From NCBI GenBank assembly GCA_963971405.1, contig OZ020485.1, positions 28,291,921-28,355,920 on the forward strand: a stretch of DNA of 64,000 nucleotides, in the 5' to 3' direction. The stretch is from Psococerastis gibbosa. Lineage: Eukaryota; Arthropoda; Insecta; Psocodea; Psocidae. This document shows, one piece after another, positions 44,076-56,200 of the stretch. Within the stretch, counting starts at the first letter, position 1. Each line of letters starts with the position of its first letter. Under the pieces are notes generated by a model. That model saw only the letters and a list, made by a program, of their open reading frames with translations, was not told the DNA's origin and ran no database searches. A program made the position numbers and the translations under genes.

Positions 44076-44917
44076 AGATATTTACACGCTGTCCCGGCAA
44101 GAAATTTCAAACACTTTTTGTTTTGAGTCACCGTATAACGTTATCGTACCCTATTAGCAGCCGGGTGCATTTTATTTTATGTATTTATGCATTTTGTTAT
44201 TTTACAAGTCCTTATGCTCAGGATTCTTACAGAAATTGTTTGGTAACCAAGTGGTAAGTCTGAAGCTAACACGTGGTTAATCTACTCTTTCAGGTTAGTC
44301 CTTTCCCCAAGCGTTGGGGATTATTCTTATAAAATGATATTGAGAATTCAATAGTAAGTTGGAATCCTATCTTAGCGGAAGCCTTATTCTACCATCTCGG
44401 GCTTTTCTCAGTGGTCTAGAGGGATTTATGTTCCCTTTAGTTGCTGGGGATGTTGATTCATGGATATGAGTAATTCCCGAAATCCTATCAGAGTCCATAA
44501 AGTAGAAGGGAGATAGGGAAGTTTGAAATGGAGTATGGTCCATACAATACTATGAACTTAGATTATATGGTAGAGACTACAATTTGAATGCTGTTTATTA
44601 TCAGCTGTTACGTCAAGCACAGAAGTCAAACTTGATCCAATATCTTTTATCACTGTAGATGGTACTTTAAATAAGTTAGGTACTCTAGAAGTCTAGAACT
44701 TAAGATGAATGCTTATATATTTCTGCCAAACTCCAAGACTAATGCTCAGTACACACTGATCATTCGGTTATCGACAATACGCTGAGAAATATTTCAGGGG
44801 AGCAAATCGGGTGGAGATTGGTGGGTACAAAAACAGTCTATTTCTGAATGCACTTCAGAAATTTTCTAGGTCGCTGGTTGGTGCGTTGCTGGTGGATCGA
44901 GGGGAAAACCGTGCACC
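44076..44917. other. No gene recognised
   Basis: Anonymous stretch between the hairpin and the hAT MITE. Confidence 0.4.
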
Positions 44918-45079
44918 CAGTGGCGGTTTTAGTATTTTCAAAAGGGGGGGGGGCATTGACAAGAGATCAGACCCGACTAGTTTAATACTGGGGGTTTCCA
45001 AACACTGTTGACATTATTTTTTCAAAAGGAGTATACTAAAATGGTCATGATGTAAACTGTCAAACCCCCCCCCCCCCTG
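44918..45079. mobile_element. hAT-type MITE with poly-G/poly-C ends
   Basis: 162 bp starting CAGTGGCGGTTTTAG and ending in a run of 13 C plus TG (45065-45079), with a run of 10 G at 44944-44953 near the left end. The flanks CGTGCACC (44910-44917) and GGTGCACC (45080-45087) match at 7 of 8 positions and are taken as the 8-bp duplication. The right terminal repeat seems to have been converted into a C tract. Confidence 0.7.
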
Positions 45080-46417
45080 GGTGCACCTGTGATAAGCCAG
45101 CGATAAACGATAGAAATTTGCTGCAGTTGACTCAGAGGTTTTGATCCAACCCATTTGTAATACAGTACCGGTAGGCATTAAAATAGTACTTAGTTATTTT
45201 AGCATTAATATACGGAATAAAGCAAATATGGATCCTTTCCTTGAAACGATTCTTTGTAGATTCATTATAATTTAATTTGTCCAGCTGAGTACCTAACAAT
45301 CAAACGCGGTCGGTTGACTGCGATTAACTCGTAAATCCAGCAAGCCAACAAAAGTTGATAAAGTCATACAGTTGATTTATATCTGCATGGGCTATCGGCC
45401 AATCGAAGCATTTTAATGGTCATTAACAGCATCGCTGCGACCCATTTTGCCGTCATCGTTATATGAATGATTTCGCTCTAATGGGGATGCTGATTGCTGA
45501 AATCATGATTACTTACTATTTAAACATGCAAACTTAAAAGATCAGTCAGCGACATCCATTGATGATTGTGGTTGTTTTGTACATAACCAATCAGGCAATC
45601 AAAGATTTCTAAAAGTCTCCCATTTCCAAACATTCATTAGGTACGTAGGATTTAAATTTCAAATGCCTCGAGTCATCTTCACACCGATTTTAAATTATGA
45701 ATGGTACAATACTACCCAGCGATGAATGAATGAAAGGAAATCGCAAGGTAAAAGTATACACAACACAGCTTCGGAAAGTACCATAAAAGAAATACTCCTC
45801 TTTGATATCAAATTGACCACAGTTTTCGAACTTCTTCTTCTGGACGTTCTCACCAACAAGTTTTCGTACAAATAGATTTCAATAACTGTGGCCAATTGGT
45901 GTTAGAAAGAGGCAGGCAGGCAATTTTTTTCTAATGGATCTTTGGCAGCTCTACGGTCGATTTTCATGAGATGTTTGATTTTTACAATTTTCCACCTCTG
46001 ATAGTCTCTTTACAACAAAATTCAACAACATAAAGGATAGCTGAAAAGCATCATAGGGAGGTGTTTATTTGACGGGTTGGAAAATATTTAATTGGTTGTC
46101 CGTTTTTCCTTTAATTAGGACCACCGGATGAGGGGCCCATTATAGGGGAGGGAGGGAGGGAGGGGGTGGAGGCAGAATGAGTGACGTATCTCAGCAAGCA
46201 GGCGCCATCACGCGGCCGCACGTTCTCCCATTGATCATCACCCTTTTGTGAGCCATTCGACCGTCCTTTGCTTTTGACACACCACATTATTATTTTGTTT
46301 GATTGTTTGGTTTACATCCTTTTATTACTAATTAAGAGGAAATGGGACACAATGTGCCTGCAGTGTTGTCAGCTGCGTCAATCTGGCAACATTTGTGATT
46401 CCACTGTATAGGTACTG
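45080..46417. other. No gene recognised
   Basis: Includes a GGGAGGGAGG stretch near 46150. No gene or repeat was assigned. Confidence 0.4.
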
Positions 46418-46575
46418 CAGCAGGCTGATCATGGCGATTGGTATTTATTTAATCCTGGGATTAAAAATGTAAACAAATAAATAAATAAATAAACTTTCCA
46501 TTATAAAATTATCTTGTTTACATTTGTAATACCAGGGTATTAAATAAACCCCGGTATTATAATCAGCCTGCTGGA
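46418..46575. mobile_element. MITE-like inverted-repeat element with (AAAT)n centre
   Basis: The left end GCAGCAGGCTGAT and an arm with TTTATTTAATCCTGGGATTA face a right arm with complementary ATCAGCCTGCTGG and TACCAGGGTATTAAATAAA. The TIR is about 65 bp with mismatches. The centre is an AAAT microsatellite. No target duplication is clear. Confidence 0.7.
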
Positions 46576-49500
46576 ACTTATTTTGATGATGAAACTTAAC
46601 TCCAATATTTATCATACTAATATCTTGATCAAATTCGTGACCCAGCCTGTTCCGTCATTTTGTTTCAAGATGGCATGAATTTTTCTGCATTTGATGAAGA
46701 AAATTTTGAGCCTGTTCAAGGCTGCGAACTTCCTAACCATCAGCTGCATCTGAGTTTTACTTATAGAGATTTAATTGTGGAAGAAATTATCATTAACAAG
46801 CACTGGCTGTACCAATCGAAAAAACTGGAAGCTCCTCTTGAGCAAATATGTCCCTTTTCTGAGTTCGACTCCTCAAAAGCCCCTATAATGTAACTCAGCA
46901 GAAAAAGAAAGTACCGCGAGTCTTAAAATTGTCATCTGGTCCCGCGGAATGATCCATATTATGGTGTCCTTCATGCAATAAATAGCAATTGTTTCATTTT
47001 AACTGAGTTTAAATGTAAGAACAAGCATTTCATTGCAAACTGGATACGATGATGCCTCTCTTCTTTTAATTTTATATGAAGAAAGTCTAAACGATGGCAT
47101 CAGGAGGGAAATGGGAAAGACGAGAAAATATAAAATACAAGGTGGGAGCTAGTAATTAGATTGTCAGATGTCGGAATGATGTAACTCAGCTCTGGATTTG
47201 TCACTCTTCAACTTTTTTAAATTACCCGGCATCCAGCAAGATTCAGTCCCGCTGACTTCTGATTTATGTACGCCTCCCCATGTTCTGCCGCCTCGTCACA
47301 TCATCAAATTAGGCTGCTAAATAACCTTCGTCTTGACATCAGTGAAAGGGTAAAAGGTTTCGAGTCACTCCCATTGGGCCATTTTTGAAACTCTACGCAA
47401 TTCCCGCATTGTACCCTTAATCCACCCTTAGCCCGATAACGGTGCATTTTCGGCATCACAATATATGGGTTAATTTTGTTCCAATTCGAAATAGAAATAC
47501 GCCCTAGAAGGTTGTCGTCATTATTTATTCATGATTATTTATTATTGATTGTTCAATTATATATATACTTACTTACTTTTACCTTAAAACCATCCTGTAT
47601 ATATTAACGAGGGCTCTACTAATATTCATAAATAAGTAATTAATATTGACGTCATTGCCGTTTAAACCTGTAGAGTAGGGCTCCTTATATACAACATATG
47701 TAAAATATAAAAATATACATATGTAAAATTATAAAGAGCCTTACTACAATACGATATATAGCAACAATAGTCTTGGACAGTTTGAAAGTAAATATACAAT
47801 TAAAATTGTGAGTTTTAATGTTGCAAGATGATAACCCTAGTGCAAACAAATGAAGCTTTTGAAACGAACCATTTTGAAAATATGCAACAATGAGGAAATC
47901 GCTAAGCTTGTTGCCTATAGCCTATCTTTCAATAACAACTCTATTTTTTTCGTTATTTTCGGGGAGTCGTTGAACAATCAAAATATTGATATTGATAAAC
48001 TGATTTTGCATCCGCCGAGAAAAACAACCCGTTTCTGTCTGTACGTGTATGATTACCGATGCACCGATTGTAATAGATTATTAAGACACTGTTCTCTTGC
48101 ATCCCTGATACCATACTTTCAACACCCACAAAAAATAATATTTGTTTGCCAAATAACTCACAATAAAAAAATATTAACGTACTGTATGCATAAAGTATTA
48201 GTTAATTCGCGGTTTCTACTCTAAAATATTACTAAGACAAAAACACACGATGACGCCGCGTTGTTTATTCAAGATTCCCTTCAGCAGCAGCTCCAAATTT
48301 CAGACGACAAAATGACTCCCACTCTAATGCACAGGTGGTATTATTTGAAAATTTGTTTGCTCACAAGCGAGGGGGAAGCTCCACGTTCGGGTTGCTCACC
48401 TGTACTGTACTCAGTGTACTGTGTATGTTAATTTTCACGCTAATGGTTAGTCCATTATATCAAATCTTTAACCTCAATATACGGAACATTAACGTCCGTT
48501 CAGTTGCTCAACAAAGCCAATGCAATTATTGAATTAGATTATATTGTCTCTAATCTTATCAATTTTGCTACTGATTATTATTATTGATTGATCAGTAGTG
48601 AAATTACGAGTACGAGAAAGTAAGGGGATAGATAGCAGCAGAACATGTACAGAGTAATTTTGAAAATCCAGTATATGATATATACTGGCTAAACTCTTTA
48701 AGCCGAAGCCTAATATTACACAATTACCGTTTCTCTGAAGCAAGTAATGGACCCAGTAAATTAGAATAATTATAATTAGATAAACCAAAGGTTAAGTTAA
48801 CACTTCAGTTAATACTTCCTACAAAATATGTAGCCTATTACTTTTAGTAACTAATTTAATTACTTTGGTTAATTATATTAGATAGATCGGGGTGCCTTAT
48901 TTTAAGATTGCAAAATTTATTGGCACATTATTTAAAAAAGGGTTAATTGGACTTGCCTGCTACCATTTGTTACATGTATACACATGTGTTACACATAGTA
49001 ACTTATTAGTATATTACACCATTACCATTAACCTTATTTACAAATATTGTAGATTACCAATTTAATTATTTAAACCATTCAATTAATTAATTAATAGGAA
49101 CATAATAATATAGGCTACATGATGATAGTCTAAGCAGCTACTGCTGCTTCGTATGGGCCGAGAGACTCGTACTTTTCAAAGAAAGCTATTGCATGTATTG
49201 AGAATCGAACGCCAATTTTAATATCGGAGCCTACAAAAGTCAGCTGAGGATGTTCCCTTTGTGCGTACATAATAAAGTTACTCAAGGATAGGGATGAAAT
49301 ATTTGTAAATATGAAAGGATGGAAATAGGGGTTGAGGGGAAAGGGGGGGGGGGGTAGAAGCCCCTTCCAGCCGATGGGCACATTGTGCAGACAATGAAGT
49401 CAAGGCGATACCTAAGCGAATCGTTCACACTCCATCTCCCCGTGTTAGCGACGCCCAAAGACATCCACACAGGCGTCCCTTACCTCTATTTAATGGTAAA

Positions 49501-50453
49501 GACCCGAGAAAGGATTGTAGTTATAGTTTATTTTTGTAATAAATAGTTGGTAGACAGTAATAATATGTCATCTATGACTCGTTGGTTCCCTGATGTTTTT
49601 TTGTTTTTTTTCGCCAGTCTTTCGTTGTCGCGAAAATTACCTCATTTGTTCTCGAACTCAATTTCGATTAGCCAATTTTTCAAGTTAGGTACCTTGTCAA
49701 TGCTTTGAAGTTATTTTGGAGGAAACTTAGTACATGCTTTTTTTACAAAAGGATTTGATTTAGTACTTACGGTATACCTTTCTACGTATTTTGCAATATT
49801 TCTTAATCAATTGGCCCTAATCTCCTAAATACACACTTTATTATGTATTCGATCTATTGTAATATTTGGAGTGTTTATTTTTGGCGGAGACAAATTTGAT
49901 AATGGAGCATTGTTCCATGCTTTGCCTGACTATAGGTGTAACTTGGGACAATGAAATATGAATGGGACAAAATGAATGCGAAAGGATGTAAACGAAGGTA
50001 AATGAATTATGGTGTAAGCAAAGTGACTATGTCAGCTGTAACGGGGTTTCAACTCGACGGGTTAAGTGCTGAATTAGAGACTGTTTTCACAGTCGCAATG
50101 TAACATTTGTTAGGCTAGGCTACACATCCTTGGTTGCTTAGTTTGTAAATGGATAATTTGGCCACAATGCAAAGTACCTACTTGACTGGTTCCCTTACTT
50201 GATTAAGCCGCGCTAACGCCTATTACAATGTTAATGATAAACATGTCTGAGCTTATTGCACTTGTAGTCGGTGTGTGGCTGTCATCGAGGAGTTAGTCAG
50301 TTTTGAAAACAATGCCAATAATATTGGCAGGGCATTGTTAATTGGGCCACTAAAAGTAGGCCACGTCCCTTAAATGCTCTTCATTGGTATAATAACTGGT
50401 ACCTACTATGTAACGAGCTACCACCGATCTAAGTAAGAAATTGATATACCTGA
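46576..50453. other. No gene recognised; 3.9 kb anonymous DNA
   Basis: Frames of 77 codons (46660) and 124 codons (47850) on the + strand are the longest here. Neither shows a known domain, repeat or credible splice context. A run of 12 G occurs at 49343-49354. ACATATGTAAAAT is directly repeated near 47695 and 47727. Confidence 0.45.
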
Positions 50454-50853
50454 CCCCGTCATTAGGCCGGTCTTACTCTACGGTGGGGAAGCCTGGGTGG
50501 TGAAAAGAAGGGACAGCCAGATACTGGAAGTCTTTAAAAGGAGGATCCTCAGACGAGTCTTCAGAGGGATTATAGAGAACGGGCAATGGCGAATAAGAGC
50601 AAACGAAGATCTTTGAACTCTCTTTAACTTGCCGAGCGTTACCGAGGAACTAAGAGCACGAAGACTCCAATGGACCGGTCACCTTTCAAGGATGCCCCCG
50701 ACCAGGGCCGCGGCTAGGTTGTGGCAAGCCCAACCAGCAGGCTATCGACCACAGGGGCGACCTATGAAGAGATGGTGGGACCAGCTCTTCGAGGATTTGA
50801 GAGCCTGCAGCATCCATTTCGACGCATGGAGGGAGTTGTGGTGCGACAGGTGA
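50454..50853 (+). pseudogene. LINE 3' end fragment (RT thumb and C-terminal tail)
   Basis: One frame reads IRPVLLYGGEAWVVKRR, ILEVFKRRILRRVFRG, IENGQWRIRANEDL, a stop at 50614-50616, then ELRARRLQWTGHLSRMP, QGRPMKRWWDQLFEDL and a final stop at 50851-50853. LLYGxExW, the FxRKxLRxIF-type block, WRIRxNxEL and RLxWxGHxxRMP are standard in the thumb and tail of endonuclease-type LINEs. A single in-frame TGA is the only visible lesion. It is 5'-truncated and faces the fragment at 51039-51290 tail to tail. Confidence 0.88.
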
Positions 50854-50942
50854 GAGGTCCTCACGGGCCGATGGAGCCACCTTAATGGATAATGAATACC
50901 CCGTAGTGCTACATCCCATGCATGGCCTTACCCTGCTTCCCC

Positions 50943-50947
<5 letters not shown>

Positions 50948-50980
<33 letters not shown>

Positions 50981-51038
50981 GGTGCCTCCTTAAGGTAAGG
51001 TTCGTTGCGTCGACCTTTGAGATCTATTGCAGCCGCTT
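50948..51038 (-). mobile_element. Short poly(A) retroinsertion with 20-bp target duplication
   Basis: On the minus strand this is about 58 bases (starting GCGGCTGCAATAGATCTC, ending AAGGAGGCACCGC) followed by about 31-33 A. It is flanked by the 20-bp direct repeat TTACCCTGCTTCCCCAACTT (50928-50947 and 51039-51058, + strand). Poly(A), severe 5' truncation and long perfect duplications are hallmarks of target-primed reverse transcription. The source of the 58 bases was not recognised. Confidence 0.88.
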
Positions 51039-51290
51039 TTACCCTGCTTCCCCAACTTCGAGCCTATTGAGTATTCGAGTATTGGTCCAGTCCAGCGCCG
51101 TTTGGTGCCAGTCACGGACGCCAAGCCCTCTAGACGTCGCGTTGTCTTGCCATCGTAGTCTCGGTCTGCCCTGACACAAGCTTCCTTGACCCATCCACAA
51201 TGGTTGGGTCCTTGTAGAGGGTATACTCTGTGCAGTTTCGCATTTCCGCGTGTGCGCCACTCTCCGATGAAGAAAATAAGAAGGTGCCAA
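51039..51290 (-). pseudogene. LINE 3' end fragment, opposite orientation
   Basis: On the minus strand: GQGSLCQGRPRLRWQDN, LGVRDWHQTALDWTN, ending EVGEAG and TAA at 51041-51039. This matches the GxLxxGxRPxGRPxxRxxD / LGVRDWxxxALDRxxWR C-terminal signature of another LINE lineage. The 3' UTR probably resumes beyond the retroinsertion at 50927-50885. The frame is open but only a tail of about 80 codons remains. Confidence 0.75.
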
Positions 51291-51954
51291 CTTTATCCTA
51301 TGTTGTTCCAGGCAATCTATCCATCTAATTTTAGTTGTCTATCAACGCTGATAACACCCACTACAAACAATAAATTGCATACATAAGCTAATTTTAATAC
51401 AATTATCAGATGGTTTCAATAGTTTCAACTACCTACCTTACATTATAATTATGCACGAATAAAAATCGGTGAAAAAACTTGGTAGCATGGACGGATACAG
51501 GGGCACATTGGGGGGCAATTTAGTAAGACTGTTGTAAGTTATTGACTATTTTCTAAATATTAATTTAGAAGCTTCCTCTATTTTGATTGATGGTCCAACG
51601 GAATGCATCTATGAACAATTTCGGCATTATAGCCTATTGTAGGTATTTGGTATCTAGCATTCACATCACATTATTCGCAAAGGTAAAATTTTGGCAAGTT
51701 AAAATAGGAATTCTTGCTTTCGGAGGTTGCCCCCTTTGTTTTAAAAGGACATGAAACCGCTACAAGGTAAAAGGCTACCTATACAGGGCCCACACCCTCA
51801 CCAAAATTCCATTAATTAATTTCCAAGCCTGCTGAACTTAGCGTCATAAAAAAGGAACAAGTTATGGAGCTTCACATGCGACAAAGGGAACGAAACTGAT
51901 TTCTATGGATTGGAAATTAACATAAGAAATTTTTGGCGATAGTATTGGTTCCGC
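51291..51954. other. No gene recognised
   Basis: Anonymous AT-rich sequence. Confidence 0.4.
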
Positions 51955-52233
51955 ATGTATAAAATGATGGGCGTCATTCGTTATCACTTAAAAGATAAAT
52001 TCTTTTGGTTTTGCGCTCAAAATATACAGATGAACTGTACACACTGTCAATACAGTATGTATAACAAGATGGGTGCCACTCATTATCACTACTTAAAGGA
52101 TAAATTCTTTTGGGTTTGCGTTCAAAATATACAGATATACTGTCCATACTGTCTGTTCTTCAACGTTTCAGACTTAACAGACGTACAATTCAATCCGAGC
52201 CATTTTTTATTATGGTCTAAAAATTTAAAGTAG
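51955..52233 (+). CDS. Hypothetical small ORF made of a two-copy 34-residue repeat
   Basis: A 92-codon frame starting with ATG. Residues 1-34 (MYKMMGVIRYHLKDKFFW...) and 35-69 (MYNKMGATHYHYLKDKFFW...) are repeats, each containing LKDKFFW, QNIQ and a CxxC (CTHC, CPYC). At DNA level it is a tandem duplication of 102 + 105 bp, and the length difference is exactly one codon. I do not recognise the family. It may be a chance frame over a tandem duplication; conservation of frame is the only argument for coding. Confidence 0.3.
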   Translation: MYKMMGVIRYHLKDKFFWFCAQNIQMNCTHCQYSMYNKMGATHYHYLKDKFFWVCVQNIQIYCPYCLFFNVSDLTDVQFNPSHFLLWSKNLK

Positions 52234-55200
52234 GTATATGAAATAGATGTATCAAATTAGGCTTATAGTAGGTACCTTCTCATTTGTAGAACTAAGGAAA
52301 GCTCCACGTCACTGGCAACCCCCCCCCCCCCCCCCACCGGAAAGTTACCACATCTTAACGAAAAGTTGCAAATGGAAATTGTCAATTTTTACTTGGCGAG
52401 TTCCAGAGGCACAGAGGCAGTGCCTCCACCAGAAAAATTTCTCTACCTACAGTATGTTGGTGACTGCTATCTCTGCTAAGCAGCCCATCGGTTGTTATTA
52501 ATTAATTGAAAAAGATGTTGAAGTATTGCCTGCAGTTCAAAGGAATACAGTTAACAGCATGCAGAGATACCGCCAGATCTATAACCTGAACATATAGTCT
52601 ACCCTACCGTATTACCTGTGTGTAAGTCTGTAATCCCTTTATGTATGTTTATTTGTATTATGTTATGTATAGGTATTTATGTTTATGTTACGATTTCGCA
52701 TAATTTTGTGAGAAAATGGACACATGTTATAACTATACAATTTTGTTTGATTTGATGTGCTTTGCTGTGTAATTGTTACTGTTATTGGTGTGAGTCTGGA
52801 GACCAGTTGGCTAATGGATTAACTTTCAATAATTTTGAATTTTGATATTAGTACTATTAATATTATTTATAATATTATGACATTTAATTTCTATATTAGT
52901 TCAACTATAGAGAACCAATGCAAAAACCTAAGATTTTGGGCAATAACATAATATAATGAAAGCGTAAAACTGTTGGGGGGTGTTACCATGAAATTAAGTC
53001 AACAAAACACTGTTTAGTCAGTTTTATAACTGACTTTACTTAATATCAATGTTGCCACAAAAACTTTTCCCTCTGGGGATTTATTTCGTTAAATAAATAA
53101 TCCAAAAATGAACTCTTGTGGCTGGTTCACCACAAAAACTGAAATAAGGTTTTTAAAACGTAGGTAACAAAGGGAAAACCATTCACACGAGACAGAGGGG
53201 GAAAATGAGATTATATGGGACCTGAGGGCTCACGTAGGGCGAGCTGGCTTAACGAACCATTTCGAGTCCTTACGTAAACGATGGTTCGTCCAACTTTGTA
53301 TATTATATCCATCTAAACACATTATTTCATTAATTAAATTTACGTAATTATAAAGGTTTTAATGGTACTGCTATGTTGAGATTTCTTCATCACGAGTACA
53401 CACTTGACGCTGGATGGAATAAAACTTTCAATGTCCACTCATGGAATATCTGTTGACGTTACTTCATTAGTGCACACTGTACGTACGAACTTCTTTTTAA
53501 AAAACTCACCATTTATTACTTTAGTCATTTTCTGACACACAACACAACAGCCTAATCGTCTTTGTATCTGTCAGAATACACAGGTTGCTAAAGCCAAAAT
53601 AATATGCTCTTTTCCCATAATCACATTTGCTAGTATTTTGGTCCATTTTCGGGCTGCCCGTCTCCCTTAGTTGTCATAAGGTGTCTTGAGAGACAGAGCA
53701 CCACCGATAAACCTTCAAGTATACTAACTGCCAGATTGGGAGTTTGCCTACTTTACCGGTCATACCGAAATGAACCGTCGGCTTAGCAAACCGATTTCAC
53801 GTTAAAGCACTGATTTTGATACTTAATAAGATGGGCTATACAAAATTGATTTTATTATTTTGAAATTATTAAGCTTGTGGTCTTCTTCAACTCTTTTATT
53901 GCTATGAAAAATGTTTCCATGTGGCAAAGTAATTTCGAAGTTGTAAAATATTAGCGTAAGGGGTAATTTTCTGAACTCTCAAAATCAGTGCTTTGATGTG
54001 AAGTCGGTTAGGTAAGTCGACAATAGGGTGCAAAACCTGGATTCACCCTAGAACCAAAATAGTACATATTCGGTATATCAATATAGTATAGGTACATTGA
54101 ATTTAATATAGTAGTTTGGGGCACAACTAAAAAATTACAATTTCAGCATCTAAAGATTTAAAATCGAACATGCTCACGTATTTTTATGTATTTTACCAAA
54201 CATGCACATGCACATACATTTATACGATTTTGGGTAATTCTATGAATGAAAGCTTTGACTTTTCAGACGTAATTGGTAAGTTTAGGTACATGTACTCGTA
54301 TGTCCTCGTCATGCCGTTTATGTCGACTGGCACTGACAGCAGCGACGACTCCATATATACTCAAAACAGAAGTTGTGGCAACTACGGTACCCTTGTGATA
54401 GAGGGCAATTTCAAGAATAAGACAAACACTATCCACAGCAAATTTAATTTAAAATAAACTGATATTGGCTACGACAGAGATGCTGAAAAAATACTGAAAT
54501 GGACCATTACAAGTATCTCATTACAATAAGGGGGTTTTCGTTCTAAAACTACCATTAGTCTGTCGTAGTTAAATATTACAAACTCACTGAATGTAGGAAT
54601 TCTGACTATACGATATCGGACTAGAAGTGTTGGGACCACAAGGTGACAAGACGTTGAGTAGTGTTTTCAGATTTTGGATTCATGGCCACCCAGAAATCAC
54701 AATAGCGCAATGATTGGTCATTGCTCACGTTATATACAGCACTCAGCGAATGTCACACTGAACTGAACACGATAAAGTCACAAAGGCTATCAACTTTGTT
54801 GTGACGTGCTGACATGTCTTATCTCTTGTTGGAAGAAAAATATGGAATTACTTCATAAAATTTTAAGTCAACATATAACCACGATTCATGATTCGCCCAT
54901 TAATGGAGGAAATTTGTACCACAGGCAGATATTCCCCATCAAAGAGCAAGGAATAGGTATATTAATGCAATAGTATAATAAGAATTATTTGTCATTAGGA
55001 TTCTTTATCACATAAATCATAAGAGAATCAACGTCAGTGAGGACAGAATAGTTTGGGAGAAAGAAGTGTCTGCAAAGGACACCCGAGAAGGAACGGGGAA
55101 GGAACAAAGGGTGGCAGCTCTGCAGAGTCCGTAAATTTCCAGTTCATTCCGAATACGTTATTTTCAAAGAGCGTAGAAGGGAATTATGGCGGCTGATAGC

Positions 55201-55881
55201 TCCTTTTGTTTCAGAAGCTTTCGTGAAGGAATGCAAACGTAACTCAGAAACGGGCAACAGGGCATGTCGCGGAAGACATGGTATTTGTACTGCTAGATTT
55301 ACGACTTGAGCAACGCTTCGACATTGCTTTGCGCAAGTTAGATCTGACTTACGGCTTGCACCTGCGGGTTTCGAATTAATTCTCTGCCTCCATCATGGAG
55401 GGCGAAAGTTTGCTTCAGATGAGTTCAACATTACGCTAATTTCTACTAGTAGCCTATATTTAAAAAAAAAAAAAAAATGTGTAAAACTGAAAACCAAACA
55501 CACAACGTATTTTGGTTTCAGTGGTCCACTGCGTTGTAAAATTGAATGTTTCCATTAACTAAGATTATAGTGCAAATTAATTTGATTGGATCTGACGTCA
55601 TTCTCATAGAAAGAAGGACTGGACCTCTAGAGTCTGGGTTGTTTCTCGCTATGGAAATGATCTTCCTCTATTCTTCTCATACCAATTTGTAAGTAAATGA
55701 CGTGAGACTCAATCATGACAATTTAGACCTGTGTGGCGTCAAACAGAAATCCACGCAGAGTCGAAAACCCTTATTATAGACGAAAACAAGGCTGTCTTTA
55801 TCCCGAAAATATTCGATAACAAATTTGGATGATATTGCTTTTCTATTTATACGGTAGTGTAAGCGTTACACTGTAAGGTAC
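52234..55881. other. No gene recognised; poly-C tract
   Basis: Contains a run of 17 C at 52319-52335 preceded by CACGTCACTGG. A 95-codon + strand frame at 54170 has no recognisable domain. Also an A-run near 55464-55478. Confidence 0.45.
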
Positions 55882-56115
55882 GATTTGTGATGGTCGAAAA
55901 TTTCTTTTTCGAGATATCAACGAAATTGCACGCTTTGAGGTTCCAAGATCCCAAAAAGGTGTTATTTTACGAAATGTCTATCTGTGTATCGGTATTTGAC
56001 ATGTAGGTTTATAAAAATGATACCTCAGAAGTTTTTTCTCTTTTGGGCTACCTTAATTTCGGGGGGGGGGGGGTGTTTCACATCCCCAAAAATGGCAAAA
56101 AGGCTCCAACAATTT
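55882..56115 (-). repeat. Diverged fragment of repeat family A
   Basis: In reverse orientation it keeps TTTGTGATGGTCGAAA, TTGAGGTTCCAAGATCCCAA, ACGAAATGTCTATCTG, TGACATGTAGGTT and TTTTGGGCTA, followed by a run of 13 G at 56061-56073 where full copies have a shorter G/C tract. Confidence 0.7.
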
Positions 56116-56147
56116 TTTTAATCCCATCTCTCGCATTGAGGCAATTG

Positions 56148-56200
56148 AAGGGTTCAATCGGATACATTCATCAAACTGTTTGCACATGTCTAGATATTCA
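56148..56200 (-). repeat. 3' fragment of repeat family C
   Basis: GGTTCAATCGGATACATTCA and the following AAACTGTTTGCACATG match 13815-13848. Confidence 0.5.

Noticed and set aside
46660..46893. 77-codon open frame that looked protein-like
   Set aside because: No known motif, no splice context, no repeat; kept as anonymous sequence.
47670..47765. Possible MITE with GTAGAGTAGGGCTCC ends
   Set aside because: The inverted match is short and imperfect and no target duplication was found.
47850..48224. 124-codon open frame on the + strand
   Set aside because: The translation shows no recognisable family and the composition is like the flanking AT-rich DNA.
54170..54457. 95-codon frame considered as an upstream exon of the CELF-type gene
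   Set aside because: It is on the opposite strand to the gene and bears no RRM or low-complexity CELF sequence.
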